From: Maribacter sp. 4G9
Lineage (GTDB): Bacteria; Bacteroidota; Bacteroidia; Flavobacteriales; Flavobacteriaceae
Direction: 5' to 3'
Assembly (NCBI RefSeq): GCF_002742265.1
Contig: NZ_MDGL01000032.1
Span: 1-64,000 of the forward strand
DNA: 64,000 nt
Shown: positions 1 to 8,278 of the stretch, piece after piece
Numbering within the stretch: position 1 is the first letter of the stretch
Layout: each line of letters begins with the position of its first letter
Translations under genes and position numbers: made by a program
Notes under the pieces: model-generated
Databases searched by the model: none
Told to the model about the DNA's origin: nothing
What the model saw: only the letters and a program-made list of their open reading frames with translations

Positions 1-244
1 CAGGTGTAAAGGTAAGGGGCCAGTCGAACCGTACGCTCCCATAGGCCTCCTCGTAGGGCTCGTCGCTAAGGTCCACGTCCGGGAAGTTCCCGTTCAGAAA
101 ACCGCCGATCGGCTCCGTGCCCGTAAGGCCAGGTCCCAAAAACATGGGCGAAAAGGCAAGGACGAGGACGCCCAGAAAAAGAACCATTATCGTAGCGGTC
201 CAATTCTTAATTTTTTTTGACAGGGGAAGGTAATTTTTTTTCAT
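1..244 (-). CDS. Partial membrane-anchored/exported protein, N-terminus only
   Basis: The first 81 codons of a minus-strand gene are visible; the rest lies outside the window. The start is the ATG at 244-242. A lysine-rich n-region (MKKNYLPLSKKIKN) precedes one hydrophobic segment at about residues 19-37, so the product is exported or anchored in the inner membrane. The visible tail contains NFPDVDL and a FDWPLTFTP stretch, which faintly recalls the opening of secreted beta-propeller (PQQ-type dehydrogenase) proteins, but too little is present to name the family. The first 60 bases are about 60% GC by hand count, clearly richer than the neighbouring genes, which is unusual here and could reflect transfer or strong codon selection. 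Confidence 0.6.
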   Translation of the reverse strand, partial: MKKNYLPLSKKIKNWTATIMVLFLGVLVLAFSPMFLGPGLTGTEPIGGFLNGNFPDVDLSDEPYEEAYGSVRFDWPLTFTP

Positions 245-715
245 CAGGGCAATGCTAAAATTTAGTGCTTCTATAAACTAATCCACAAAAAAAAACTAAT
301 ACGAGTGAAATACCATGTAATATCGTTTAACCGTCGGATAAAAACGTTTAATTTCGAGCCCGCAAATTTAAATTTTTCGATGCTCAAATACTACGTTAAT
401 CTGGGGACAAAACTTTAAAGTTACTAACATTAAAAAGAACAAAACAGAAGGGAACATTTGGTACATGGAACTTTGGTTTCCAGATGTAAACCAAAAATTA
501 TCTTTATGTGGATTAATCTCACAAAATATATAATCCGAACAAGGAGTTAATCTAGCAACTGCCCTATGGAATTATAAAATACCACTTAAAATTAAAAGGA
601 ACCGAGTACGGAAATTAGAAATTTTTGACGTAAATTTTAAATTTGACGGTGGATGTTGTACTTTCCCAAAGTACCGAAACATTTGAACAATGAAGAATAC
701 AGTTACACTACTATC
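245..715. other. Divergent intergenic region with a hairpin and a -7-like element
   Basis: No coding sequence was seen. A perfect 8-bp inverted repeat, TTTGGTTT (472-479) and AAACCAAA (488-495) around an 8-base loop, could be an operator or RNA hairpin. TAAATTTG at 638-645 matches the Bacteroidota -7 box (TAnnTTTG), but no well-spaced -33 TTTG accompanies it. If real, transcription would begin near 652, which favours the ATG at 716 as start of the next gene. Confidence 0.4.
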
Positions 716-1402
716 ATGAGAAAAAAACTAGTCATTTTTCTTTTTTTCACCATACTCTTAGGTTGTACGGCAGATAGTGATTTGGCTCAATTCCTAAATT
801 CTAAAACTACAATAAACTTAATTTTTCCCGAAAATAATTCTGAGTGTAAAGAGGGCATAGCGTTATCAGCCTCCCAAACCGAACTGACGTTCCTATGGGA
901 AGACAATAGCTTGGCGGAAGGTTACCTTATGACCTTAACAAATCTAAACTCGCGCGAAGTTAGAGAGCTGGAAAGTAATGAAGCACAATTATCCGTTGTG
1001 ATAGAAAGGGAAACCTCGTATTCATGGAAGATAACCTCAGTTTCGAATCCGGATGAAATTCGTAGTGCTACATGGAGCTTTTTTAATGAAGGACCAGCAC
1101 TGGACAACAGCCCTCCTTCACCAGCTACGCCCCTTTCACCTGTTACCGGAGCATCCATTTCAGCTACGAGTACCACTGTAAACCTACGATGGAACTCGGA
1201 GGACCCGGACAATGATATTATAGCGTATGATCTATACTTTGGTGAGGACAACAATCCTGGGTTGTTTGATTCTGATTTGGAAAATGACCAATACTTGGGA
1301 ATCCCTGTCTCAGCTGGCAAAACGTACTATTGGAAAATAGTTACCAAAGACAGTAAAGGAAATGAGTCCATTTCCCCTGTTTTTTCCTTTACCGTGGGAT
1401 AA
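716..1402 (+). CDS. Lipoprotein with fibronectin type III-like domains
   Basis: This encodes a predicted 228-residue lipoprotein. The ATG at 716 was chosen over the in-frame ATG at 653 because it begins a classic lipoprotein signal (MRKKLVIFLFFTILLGC, lipobox LLGC). The mature protein holds two Ig/FnIII-like beta-sandwich modules: about residues 35-120, ending ATWSFF, and about 135-228, with LRWNSEDPDND, YYWKIV and FSFTV. Such modules in Bacteroidota lipoproteins usually mediate carbohydrate or protein contact at the cell surface. No catalytic residues were seen, so the role is unknown. It stands alone, followed by a non-coding stretch. Confidence 0.75.
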   Translation: MRKKLVIFLFFTILLGCTADSDLAQFLNSKTTINLIFPENNSECKEGIALSASQTELTFLWEDNSLAEGYLMTLTNLNSREVRELESNEAQLSVVIERETSYSWKITSVSNPDEIRSATWSFFNEGPALDNSPPSPATPLSPVTGASISATSTTVNLRWNSEDPDNDIIAYDLYFGEDNNPGLFDSDLENDQYLGIPVSAGKTYYWKIVTKDSKGNESISPVFSFTVG

Positions 1403-1716
1403 TACCAATTCGTATTAGGTCCCAAAACAATTATCAGAGAAGGAATAGTTCAGTATATTGATCTTTACGGTCTACGTACCTAACTATAAAATCAAGGAAA
1501 CTTTTCTGATTGACCATAATCAATGATAGCAAACTGTAATCCTCATACCCAGTCGACAGGTTTTTGTGCCTTACCTGTTCAAAATTCGATGACTTGTATA
1601 CCAGACCTGACATAGAAGTAATTCATAAGATAGAAGGCGTCTATTCGAAAGTCAATAAACTTATTTATGTCCGAAAACACATTGAATAAATCTCAAAGAA
1701 AATATCCGCCAAAAAA
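1403..1716. other. Intergenic stretch with one doubtful small minus-strand ORF
   Basis: The region between the lipoprotein and the terminator of the OmpA gene has no clear gene. One minus-strand reading frame from ATG 1613 to TGA 1434 encodes 59 residues (begins MSGLVYKSSNFEQV, ends YTELFLL). It has no obvious ribosome binding site, no recognised domain and no promoter match, so it may be chance or a decayed gene remnant. Confidence 0.3.
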
Positions 1717-1746
1717 AGAGCCGCATCTTTTATCTGACACGGCTCT
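1717..1746 (-). terminator. Rho-independent terminator of the OmpA-like gene
   Basis: A 7-bp stem (AGAGCCG / CGGCTCT) with a 16-base loop is followed on the minus strand by a run of seven T. It lies 25 bp downstream of the stop codon of the OmpA-like gene. Confidence 0.75.
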
Positions 1747-1771
1747 CCATTAAATATTGTAATTATAAGGG

Positions 1772-2962
1772 CTAAAACTGTAAAATCGTAAACTGTGATC
1801 TTCGGTTCTCCTGATGTTTAACCTCGGGACATTTTACCCCATCACCACATTCGTTGGTAAGTTCCGTTTCACCTTGGGCCTTGCCTACCAAACGGTCTGA
1901 CGAAATTCCCTTTTCATTTAAATAATTAACTGTTCTTTCCAAACGTCTTTCCGATAACCATAGATTAAATTCTTCAGGACCCCTAGCATCCGTATGGGCC
2001 GAAATTTCCAAGGTAACAGTTTCATGCTCTTGAAGTATGGCCGCTAGCTTATCCAATAGCTCCTTATCCTCTGTAGTCAGGTATGACGAGTTAAATTTAA
2101 AATAAACACGCCCAAGCCCATCAATTTGATCTTGGATTGCCTTTTGTGCCGCTTCCTTTTTATCCCTCTCTGCTTTTTCGGCGACAGCCAATTCCGCGGC
2201 CTCTTTTTCTCTCTTAAGTCGCTCTGCCAACAACGCTTCCTCTCTTAACCTGTTGACTTCCGCAATGGAATCCTGTTGACGTTGGCGTTCTTTTTCTATA
2301 GCCGCCAAGAGTTCTTTCTTTTCTTCACCTCGCTTAGAAAGGCCCTTCTCAATACCAAACTGGTAAACAACACCCGCAGCATGTTGTATATGATTGGTAG
2401 CGCCTTCTGATTGGCTCATGGCCCATTTACCCGACGAATTGAAATCCAACCCCCATCTATCTGAAAACCATGTCCTAAAACCGACAATGGCGTTGTAGGT
2501 TCCCCTACCCAGATCATTCGCCTCCGTATACCCTGCTCCAACACCCACATAGGGATCGAACCAACCAGTTTCCCCAATGATTTTGTTCAAATCATACGTA
2601 ATCCGGGCATCAATGGCATAATAGTCCTTATCTTCAGGATTTACCACTCCATCTACAATATTTCCTTCTTTGTATTTGTTTATAGTACCTATGGCTTCCA
2701 CACCTAGTCCGCTTTTGAAATATCGGCCCAAACTAACCCTGGAAGGATACGGAAGTATATTCCACTCTTCACCAATATTGAAAAGTCCGTCAAAGACGTT
2801 TCCGGAATCATCTACGGCATTGAATCCAACGCCTACTATCCAAGAACTCGCTACAATACTATCCTTGGAGGTTATTTGCAGTTCTTCATCTTGTGCGAAT
2901 GATACATTTATCGTGGCAAAAATCGTTACTACTAAAATTAGAAATTTGGTTCTCATGTCCAT
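1772..2962 (-). CDS. OmpA family outer membrane protein
   Basis: This 396-residue protein has a signal peptide (about 1-23, ending SFAQ). An outer-membrane beta-barrel-like domain spans about 30-205, with alternating aromatic and glycine-rich strands. A highly charged Glu/Arg/Lys/Ala coiled-coil linker covers about 207-280. A C-terminal OmpA peptidoglycan-binding domain covers 284-396, with VYFKFNSS, HTDARG at 323-328 and SERRLERTVNYL. The family tethers the outer membrane to peptidoglycan. The long helical linker between barrel and OmpA domain is notable and would give reach across the periplasm. ATG 2962 or the in-frame ATG at 2956 could both serve as start. The gene is followed by its own terminator. 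Confidence 0.88.
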   Translation of the reverse strand: MDMRTKFLILVVTIFATINVSFAQDEELQITSKDSIVASSWIVGVGFNAVDDSGNVFDGLFNIGEEWNILPYPSRVSLGRYFKSGLGVEAIGTINKYKEGNIVDGVVNPEDKDYYAIDARITYDLNKIIGETGWFDPYVGVGAGYTEANDLGRGTYNAIVGFRTWFSDRWGLDFNSSGKWAMSQSEGATNHIQHAAGVVYQFGIEKGLSKRGEEKKELLAAIEKERQRQQDSIAEVNRLREEALLAERLKREKEAAELAVAEKAERDKKEAAQKAIQDQIDGLGRVYFKFNSSYLTTEDKELLDKLAAILQEHETVTLEISAHTDARGPEEFNLWLSERRLERTVNYLNEKGISSDRLVGKAQGETELTNECGDGVKCPEVKHQENRRSQFTILQF

Positions 2963-2983
2963 TATATTTGGGTATTAATGTGT

Positions 2984-3010
2984 AAAACTAGTATAATAAA
3001 AGCTAGTTTT
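2984..3010. other. Inverted repeat upstream of the OmpA-like gene
   Basis: Perfect 8-bp arms AAAACTAG (2984-2991) and CTAGTTTT (3003-3010) flank an 11-base AT-rich spacer. It sits 22 bp before the OmpA-like start and 69 bp after the upstream operon, so it could be an operator for ompA or a weak terminator for the bshA operon. Confidence 0.35.
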
Positions 3011-3078
3011 CAAAAAACTCCTTTGTAAGGTATTTTTTATCGTTTGATAGATGTATTCCTATAAATATCCGATGTAAT

Positions 3079-3519
3079 CTATTGGATTTTTAAGCTCCTC
3101 GTGGTTTTAGGAATGGTATAGATAAAGAAAGGTGTCAAAACAGCGGTTGTTTCATTTCTAGAATTTGTCTTTACCTTATTAAATAATAGTGTTTCATTGG
3201 AGGACATTCCTAAAGTTATATCGGATATATTATTGGTAGAAGTTCCTTTTAACCGAACGAGAACCGACTTTTTTTCAAAATCAATATCCGGAATGGGTAT
3301 CCCAGGTTTTCTGGTCCTATTAATCTTTCCAAAAAAAACCTCAAATTCCGACTTACTATCGAATTTTAACAACTGCTCCTTTTCAAAGCCACTGTAATCT
3401 CCACTCATGACAAGTTCCATTCCCCCGTCATAACTATTTCCCATATTCCCTTTGACCTGGCTTTTACATGAACCTAAACAAATTGCAAGGAAAAACGCAA
3501 CAAAATTGGCCCTAAGCAT
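3079..3519 (-). CDS. Lipoprotein of unknown function, PrcB-C-like
   Basis: This is a 146-residue predicted lipoprotein with signal MLRANFVAFFLAICLGSC (lipobox LGSC). The mature part has the layout of the small protease-stabilising PrcB C-terminal type domain: a YSGF opening, a KSEFEVFFGKI helix, a PDIDFEKKSVLV strand and a closing FFIYTIPKT. The similarity is by eye only. Its start overlaps the end of bshA by 8 bp, so the two are almost certainly translated from one message. No enzymatic motif is visible. The link to bacillithiol synthesis is positional only. Confidence 0.65.
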   Translation of the reverse strand: MLRANFVAFFLAICLGSCKSQVKGNMGNSYDGGMELVMSGDYSGFEKEQLLKFDSKSEFEVFFGKINRTRKPGIPIPDIDFEKKSVLVRLKGTSTNNISDITLGMSSNETLLFNKVKTNSRNETTAVLTPFFIYTIPKTTRSLKIQ

Positions 3520-4651
3520 TTTTTAATCGGCTTTTATAAGCGCTTTCGTAGACCTTCTCGTACAATGGCAGCACCTTTAAAATGTCAAACTTTTCGGCTT
3601 CCTTAATAGCATTTATCTTAAATTTTTCCAAGGTTTCATCATCTTTTAAAATAAAGATTGCATTCTCGGCCATTTCCCCAATATTACCAATATCACTTAG
3701 AAATCCGGTCACACCATGAACATTTACCTCTGGAATTCCACCGGTATTGCTTGAGATTACAGGAACTTTATTTATCATCGCTTCCAAAGCCGCTAAGCCA
3801 AAGCTCTCCGTTTGGGACGGCAAAAGGAATAGATCGGAAAAGCAAAGTATTTTGTCAATTTCATTACTATTGCCCAAAAAGATAACCTTATTGCCAATAC
3901 CCAGATCCTCACATAGGCGCTCGGCACCCTCCTTTTCAGGACCCTCGCCTACCATGATTAATTTTGAAGGAATCCTTTCTTGAATTTTATTGAATACCTT
4001 GATTACATCAGGTATGCGCTTTACTTTCCTAAAATTGCTAATATGAGTAATAATACGTTCGTCATCCTTTGCCATGGCCGACCTTTGGCAATCCGTAAAC
4101 GTGTTCTTGTATTTGTTTTTGTCTATAAAGTTTGGAATGACCTCAATTTCGTTCTTGATATCGAATATTTCCAAAGTTCCCTGTTTCAGGCTTTCGGATA
4201 CGGAGGTTACAACATCGGATTGATTGATACTGAAATTCACCGCTGGCTTATAAAATGGGTGCTTGCCCACTAGGGTGATGTCCGTACCATGAAGGGTAGT
4301 CACCATCGGAACATATATACCTTCCTCTTCCAACATCTTCTTGGCCATATAACCGGCATAGGCATGGGGAATTGCATAATGCACATGCAATAAGTCTATA
4401 TTGTACAGTTTAATGGTATCCACCAATTTACTTGAAAGTGCCAATTCATAGGGTTGATAATGAAATAGCGGATATTCCGGTACATGGACTTCATGAAAGT
4501 AAATATTGTTGTTCAAAAGTTCCAGTCGCACCGGTTGTCTGTAGGTGACGAAATGGACCTCATGCCCCCTATTGGCGAGCGCGATTCCCAATTCCGTGGC
4601 CACTACGCCACTCCCGCCAAAAGTTGGATAGCATACAATTGCAATTTTCAT
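3512..4651 (-). CDS. bshA: N-acetyl-alpha-D-glucosaminyl L-malate synthase BshA
   Basis: This GT4-family glycosyltransferase (379 residues, typical length) transfers GlcNAc from UDP-GlcNAc to L-malate, the first step of bacillithiol synthesis in the cytoplasm. Visible signatures are the N-terminal CYPTFGGSGVVATELG glycine-rich loop, HVHYAIPHA, TTLHGTDITLVG, the conserved VIPNFID segment, and the GT4 E-x7-E motif in ESFGLAALEAM near residue 290. The whole pattern matches BshA rather than generic GT4 enzymes. It overlaps a downstream lipoprotein gene by 8 bp. The BshB deacetylase of the same pathway belongs to the PIG-L superfamily, of which one member is fused to NagB elsewhere in this window. 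Confidence 0.93.
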   Translation of the reverse strand: MKIAIVCYPTFGGSGVVATELGIALANRGHEVHFVTYRQPVRLELLNNNIYFHEVHVPEYPLFHYQPYELALSSKLVDTIKLYNIDLLHVHYAIPHAYAGYMAKKMLEEEGIYVPMVTTLHGTDITLVGKHPFYKPAVNFSINQSDVVTSVSESLKQGTLEIFDIKNEIEVIPNFIDKNKYKNTFTDCQRSAMAKDDERIITHISNFRKVKRIPDVIKVFNKIQERIPSKLIMVGEGPEKEGAERLCEDLGIGNKVIFLGNSNEIDKILCFSDLFLLPSQTESFGLAALEAMINKVPVISSNTGGIPEVNVHGVTGFLSDIGNIGEMAENAIFILKDDETLEKFKINAIKEAEKFDILKVLPLYEKVYESAYKSRLKNA

Positions 4652-4756
4652 TCGTTCTAAATCTATGTATTTATTTGGTCAGATTTCATAAACCATTGCA
4701 ATCATGAAGGGTATCAGGAATTGCCCCGGCTCACTTTACATGTACAAAACTACTCT

Positions 4757-7666
4757 TTAATTTATAATGGAATCGTAAATGGCCTGTTGAATACGGGTTC
4801 TTAACCCAGATTTAACTAAAAGCGTGTTTGAGGCAGAAGGGTAGGTCCTGTTGGATAAGAATACATACACAATTTCTTCTTCTGGGTCTGCCCATGTGAA
4901 GGTACCCGTAAAACCACTATGTCCAAAGCTTTTTCTGGAGACACAACCACATGTAGGGCCACTGTGTTCCAATTGGGGCTTATCAAAACCAACGCCCCTT
5001 CGTACATTTTTATCGCAGAAATAGCAGGTATTGAACTTTTTTACGGTCCTGGAATCAAAAAACTTGGTACCTCCATAATAGCCGTTCTGTAAATACATCT
5101 GCATGATCTTTGCCACATCGTTCGCATTGCTAAAGAGTCCCGCATGGCCTCCTACGCCACCCTGCATGGCGGCACCCATGTCATGGACATATCCCTGTAC
5201 CGTCTGATATCTGTAATAATTATCCTCTTCCGATGGAACAATGCTGTTCTTTGGAAACTTTTCCAAAGGATTATAGGTTGTACGGTTGGCCCCTAATCTA
5301 CTATAAAGAAAATCGTTTGCTAAAATATCCAACCTTTTTCCATAGGTGTCCTCTACATATTTTTTCATAACATAGTAGGGTACATCGCTGTAGCGATATC
5401 TATTGGATTTTAAATCCTGTCTTCCAATCCTATTGTAGATAGAATCCTTATAGGCATCGGTCAGGTATAAATTTTCCGCCACCTTTACAGAGAAACCTGA
5501 AGTTGGTTGGGTCCTGTAAAATTCATTGGAAGGTTTTCTGTTTTCATCCAAAGTACGGACATAAAAAGGAATCCAAGCAGGCAACCTTCCATAGTGAGAC
5601 AAGGCCTTTAATACCGTTACATTCTTTATTTCGGTATTGGAATACTCTGGAACAAGTTCCTCAAAGGTATCGTTCAACGCTATTTTACCTTCTTCCTCCA
5701 TTTTCATGACCATGGGCAAAGTAGCCAAAATTTTGGTCAGGGAAGCCAAGTCGTAAATGTCGTCACCGGACACGGCAACCTGGGAATCGTACGTGGGTTT
5801 TCCAAAACTCTTGTTATAGACCACTTTCCCATGCCTTGCCACCAAAACTTGGGCACCAGGAAACATGAGACTATCCAAACCGTCATGCACCAATTTATCC
5901 AAAATGGCAAGACCTTGGGAACTTAGACCTACTCGCTCCGGCAGACTATACCCCAAACGATTTAATGATGACAGTTTGATTCCAGTCCCTGCCCTGAATT
6001 CAAAACTGCCGCTCACGGGAAGTTTTCCAGTAGCAGGTATCGCCCCAAAGAGTAGCTCTGCCGTTTTCCTTTGGGCAATCTCACTGTTTTGGTATGAGAC
6101 CACGACTGCATCTATATTCTGAAATGTAGAAATATCCGAGAGTGCATAGGGTTTGGCAAATACGGACAAAATCAGGTTTGATGACCTTAAATTCGATATT
6201 TCTTGAAGCCAAGCCAATTCCTTATCCGTAAACTTATAAGCTTTCCAAGGGCTCTCATTACTTTTATGATGGCCAATGATGACCAAATTATAATCTTCCA
6301 ATTGCTTTTTTAGCGATTCTATGTTGTCATCGTTCACTTGGGTGACCTTGGTATATTTATTCAATTCCTCAATAAAGGGATCGCTTGGTGCATCCCCAAA
6401 TTTCACATAGGCAATCTTCTTGTTCTCCAGATTTTTGATACCAATCAAATCAAACCGATTTTTCACTATCGTAAGGGCGTTCTCAATAGCTTCCTCATAG
6501 AGGATATCATCTGCTACGGTATTTAAATCTTCATAGAGATTTTCCAAGACTATAGGCCTATAATCGTTGAGGCCTACCTTATATTTCGCCATTAAAATCT
6601 TCTTCACGGATTGCCCTAGCCTCGCTTCACTGATCCTGCCCCGATTGTAACTTTTGATCAGTAGGTTCTTGGCAGCCTCGACATCTTGAGGCATTAAAAG
6701 TATGTCATTACCCGCATTGAAAGCAGCTAATTCGACCGCTCCTTCGGTACCGAATTTTGTTGCCCCCTTCATGTTCAGGGCATCCGTAAAAACAAGTCCT
6801 TGAAATCCCAGCTCCTCCTTAAGTATGCCCGAAATGATCTGTTCCGATAAAGATGACGGTAATCCTTCCCTTATCTCCATGGAAGGCACTTCCAGGTGTG
6901 CCACCATCACACTGCTCAAACCCTCGTTAATCAATTTTTTAAAGGGATATAGTTCCAGGCTGTCCAAGCGTTCCCTGGAAAAGGGAATAACGGGCAAATC
7001 GTGGTGTGAATCCACCTCGGTGTCCCCATGACCTGGGAAATGCTTGCCGCTCGAGAGTACACCGGCACTTTCCATTCCTTTCATAAAGGCAATTCCCTTA
7101 TTGGCCACCAGTTCCCGGGTCTCTCCAAAGGATCGGTTCCCAATTATAGGGTTTTTGGGATTGGTATTGATATCGATATCTGGCGCAAAGTTAATATGCA
7201 CCCCTAGACGTTTTGCATGCTCCCCTACCCTATAGCCTACCTTTTCGATAATTTTATCATCCTGAATAGCTCCTAAGGTCATGTTCCATGGAAACGCATA
7301 GGTTGAGTCCAATCGCATGGCCAGGCCCCATTCGGAATCCATTCCTACCAACAATGGGACTTTTGAAATTGACTGGTATTCATTACAAAGATTGGCCTGC
7401 CGCACAGGCCCCCCTTTAGAAAATATGATACCACCTATTTTTTGATCTTTTATAAGCTGCTTGATCCGCTCCGTTTCCCCATTGGTTGGATTGGAGGTAA
7501 CCATTACCATGAACAATTGACCTATCCTTTCTTCCAAGGTCATATTTTGGTATTGCTGCTCCACCCAGCCTGACTGAGCCAGACTATCTGAACTAACCAA
7601 TGGGTTTTGTCCAAAAAAGGTAAAAGAACCAAAAAGAAAAAAGAAAAGTCTAAAAAAAAGCTTCAT
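4757..7666 (-). CDS. Exported GH3 (NagZ-type) glycosidase fused to a serine beta-lactamase-like hydrolase
   Basis: This 969-residue bifunctional protein has a signal peptide (about 1-20, FFLFGSFTFFGQ). Residues about 40-370 are a GH3 domain of the NagZ type, with KHFPGHGD at 208-215 and DSHHD just after, the His/Asp pair typical of beta-N-acetylglucosaminidases, and FTDALNM carrying the likely nucleophile. Residues about 400-560 resemble a GH3 C-terminal domain. Residues about 600-969 are a class C/penicillin-binding-type serine hydrolase, with SLTK (Ser642-Lys645), YSD in place of YxN, and HSG near 925. Known members of this architecture occur in Bacteroidota. The export signal suggests action on periplasmic or surface murein-like glycans, unlike the cytosolic GH3 at 58097. 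Both active sites look intact. Confidence 0.88.
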   Translation of the reverse strand: MKLFFRLFFFLFGSFTFFGQNPLVSSDSLAQSGWVEQQYQNMTLEERIGQLFMVMVTSNPTNGETERIKQLIKDQKIGGIIFSKGGPVRQANLCNEYQSISKVPLLVGMDSEWGLAMRLDSTYAFPWNMTLGAIQDDKIIEKVGYRVGEHAKRLGVHINFAPDIDINTNPKNPIIGNRSFGETRELVANKGIAFMKGMESAGVLSSGKHFPGHGDTEVDSHHDLPVIPFSRERLDSLELYPFKKLINEGLSSVMVAHLEVPSMEIREGLPSSLSEQIISGILKEELGFQGLVFTDALNMKGATKFGTEGAVELAAFNAGNDILLMPQDVEAAKNLLIKSYNRGRISEARLGQSVKKILMAKYKVGLNDYRPIVLENLYEDLNTVADDILYEEAIENALTIVKNRFDLIGIKNLENKKIAYVKFGDAPSDPFIEELNKYTKVTQVNDDNIESLKKQLEDYNLVIIGHHKSNESPWKAYKFTDKELAWLQEISNLRSSNLILSVFAKPYALSDISTFQNIDAVVVSYQNSEIAQRKTAELLFGAIPATGKLPVSGSFEFRAGTGIKLSSLNRLGYSLPERVGLSSQGLAILDKLVHDGLDSLMFPGAQVLVARHGKVVYNKSFGKPTYDSQVAVSGDDIYDLASLTKILATLPMVMKMEEEGKIALNDTFEELVPEYSNTEIKNVTVLKALSHYGRLPAWIPFYVRTLDENRKPSNEFYRTQPTSGFSVKVAENLYLTDAYKDSIYNRIGRQDLKSNRYRYSDVPYYVMKKYVEDTYGKRLDILANDFLYSRLGANRTTYNPLEKFPKNSIVPSEEDNYYRYQTVQGYVHDMGAAMQGGVGGHAGLFSNANDVAKIMQMYLQNGYYGGTKFFDSRTVKKFNTCYFCDKNVRRGVGFDKPQLEHSGPTCGCVSRKSFGHSGFTGTFTWADPEEEIVYVFLSNRTYPSASNTLLVKSGLRTRIQQAIYDSIIN

Positions 7667-7762
7667 GTGTTTTTGCTGTATGGAGATAACATAAAACCAT
7701 GAAATTTATTGCATTTCATCGATAAAACCTAATAAAATTAGATGTTAACACGCCATGGAGCC

Positions 7763-8245
7763 TCAAACAAAACGCGCATGCCAACTTTCTGAGGCAGGCA
7801 CTTCCCAGTGTTCCAGATATTCGCCCTTGGTTGCAACAAGGTTGTTGAAAACAATGGTATTCTTGGAAATAGATTTTTGCTTGGCCATTGCTTTAAAGTC
7901 CAACAAGGTCTTATAGGCTATAAATTCGCCTTGCTTGAACGAAACGTTCATCTTATCCAACAGTTCAACATTGTATTTTTTTTCCAATTGCTGTATGAAA
8001 TGAACCGAAGCATCAATGGAACAGCCCGTGGCCGACTGACCGCTTTGGTCCAGGGCAATTACCAAAAATCTGTTATACTTAATTTCAAAGCCCGCCTTCA
8101 AGTCCTTTCCATGAGCGGTCCAGTTTTCTAGAAATGCGTTGAGGTCGTTTTGTATTTCAAGCAACTCCTGTTCTGAAAAACTTCTGTTCGCCTGATAAAT
8201 CCAAACTCTGGAATCATCGGGCAGTATATTAAAATCCGCTAACAT
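7763..8245 (-). CDS. Conserved flavobacterial protein of unknown function
   Basis: This encodes a 160-residue soluble protein without a signal peptide or membrane segment. Related flavobacterial proteins are, from memory, often labelled ABC transporter ATPase. The sequence shows no Walker A (GxxxxGK), Walker B or ABC signature, so that label is not supported. Visible features are RVWIYQANR near the start, a helical ELLEIQNDLNAFLENW, ALDQSGQSATGCSIDASV in the middle and LLDKMNV. It is the last gene of the amidase/MlaD/Fe-S operon, 33 bp after the CCG-domain protein, so a partner or maturation role for those proteins is possible but unproven. Confidence 0.75.
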   Translation of the reverse strand: MLADFNILPDDSRVWIYQANRSFSEQELLEIQNDLNAFLENWTAHGKDLKAGFEIKYNRFLVIALDQSGQSATGCSIDASVHFIQQLEKKYNVELLDKMNVSFKQGEFIAYKTLLDFKAMAKQKSISKNTIVFNNLVATKGEYLEHWEVPASESWHARFV

Positions 8246-8278
8246 GCATGTTGCTTTTGTACCGTTAAAATATCTTCT

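Noticed and set aside
7763-8245. ABC transporter ATPase annotation
   Set aside because: No Walker A, Walker B or signature motif is present, so this name was not used.
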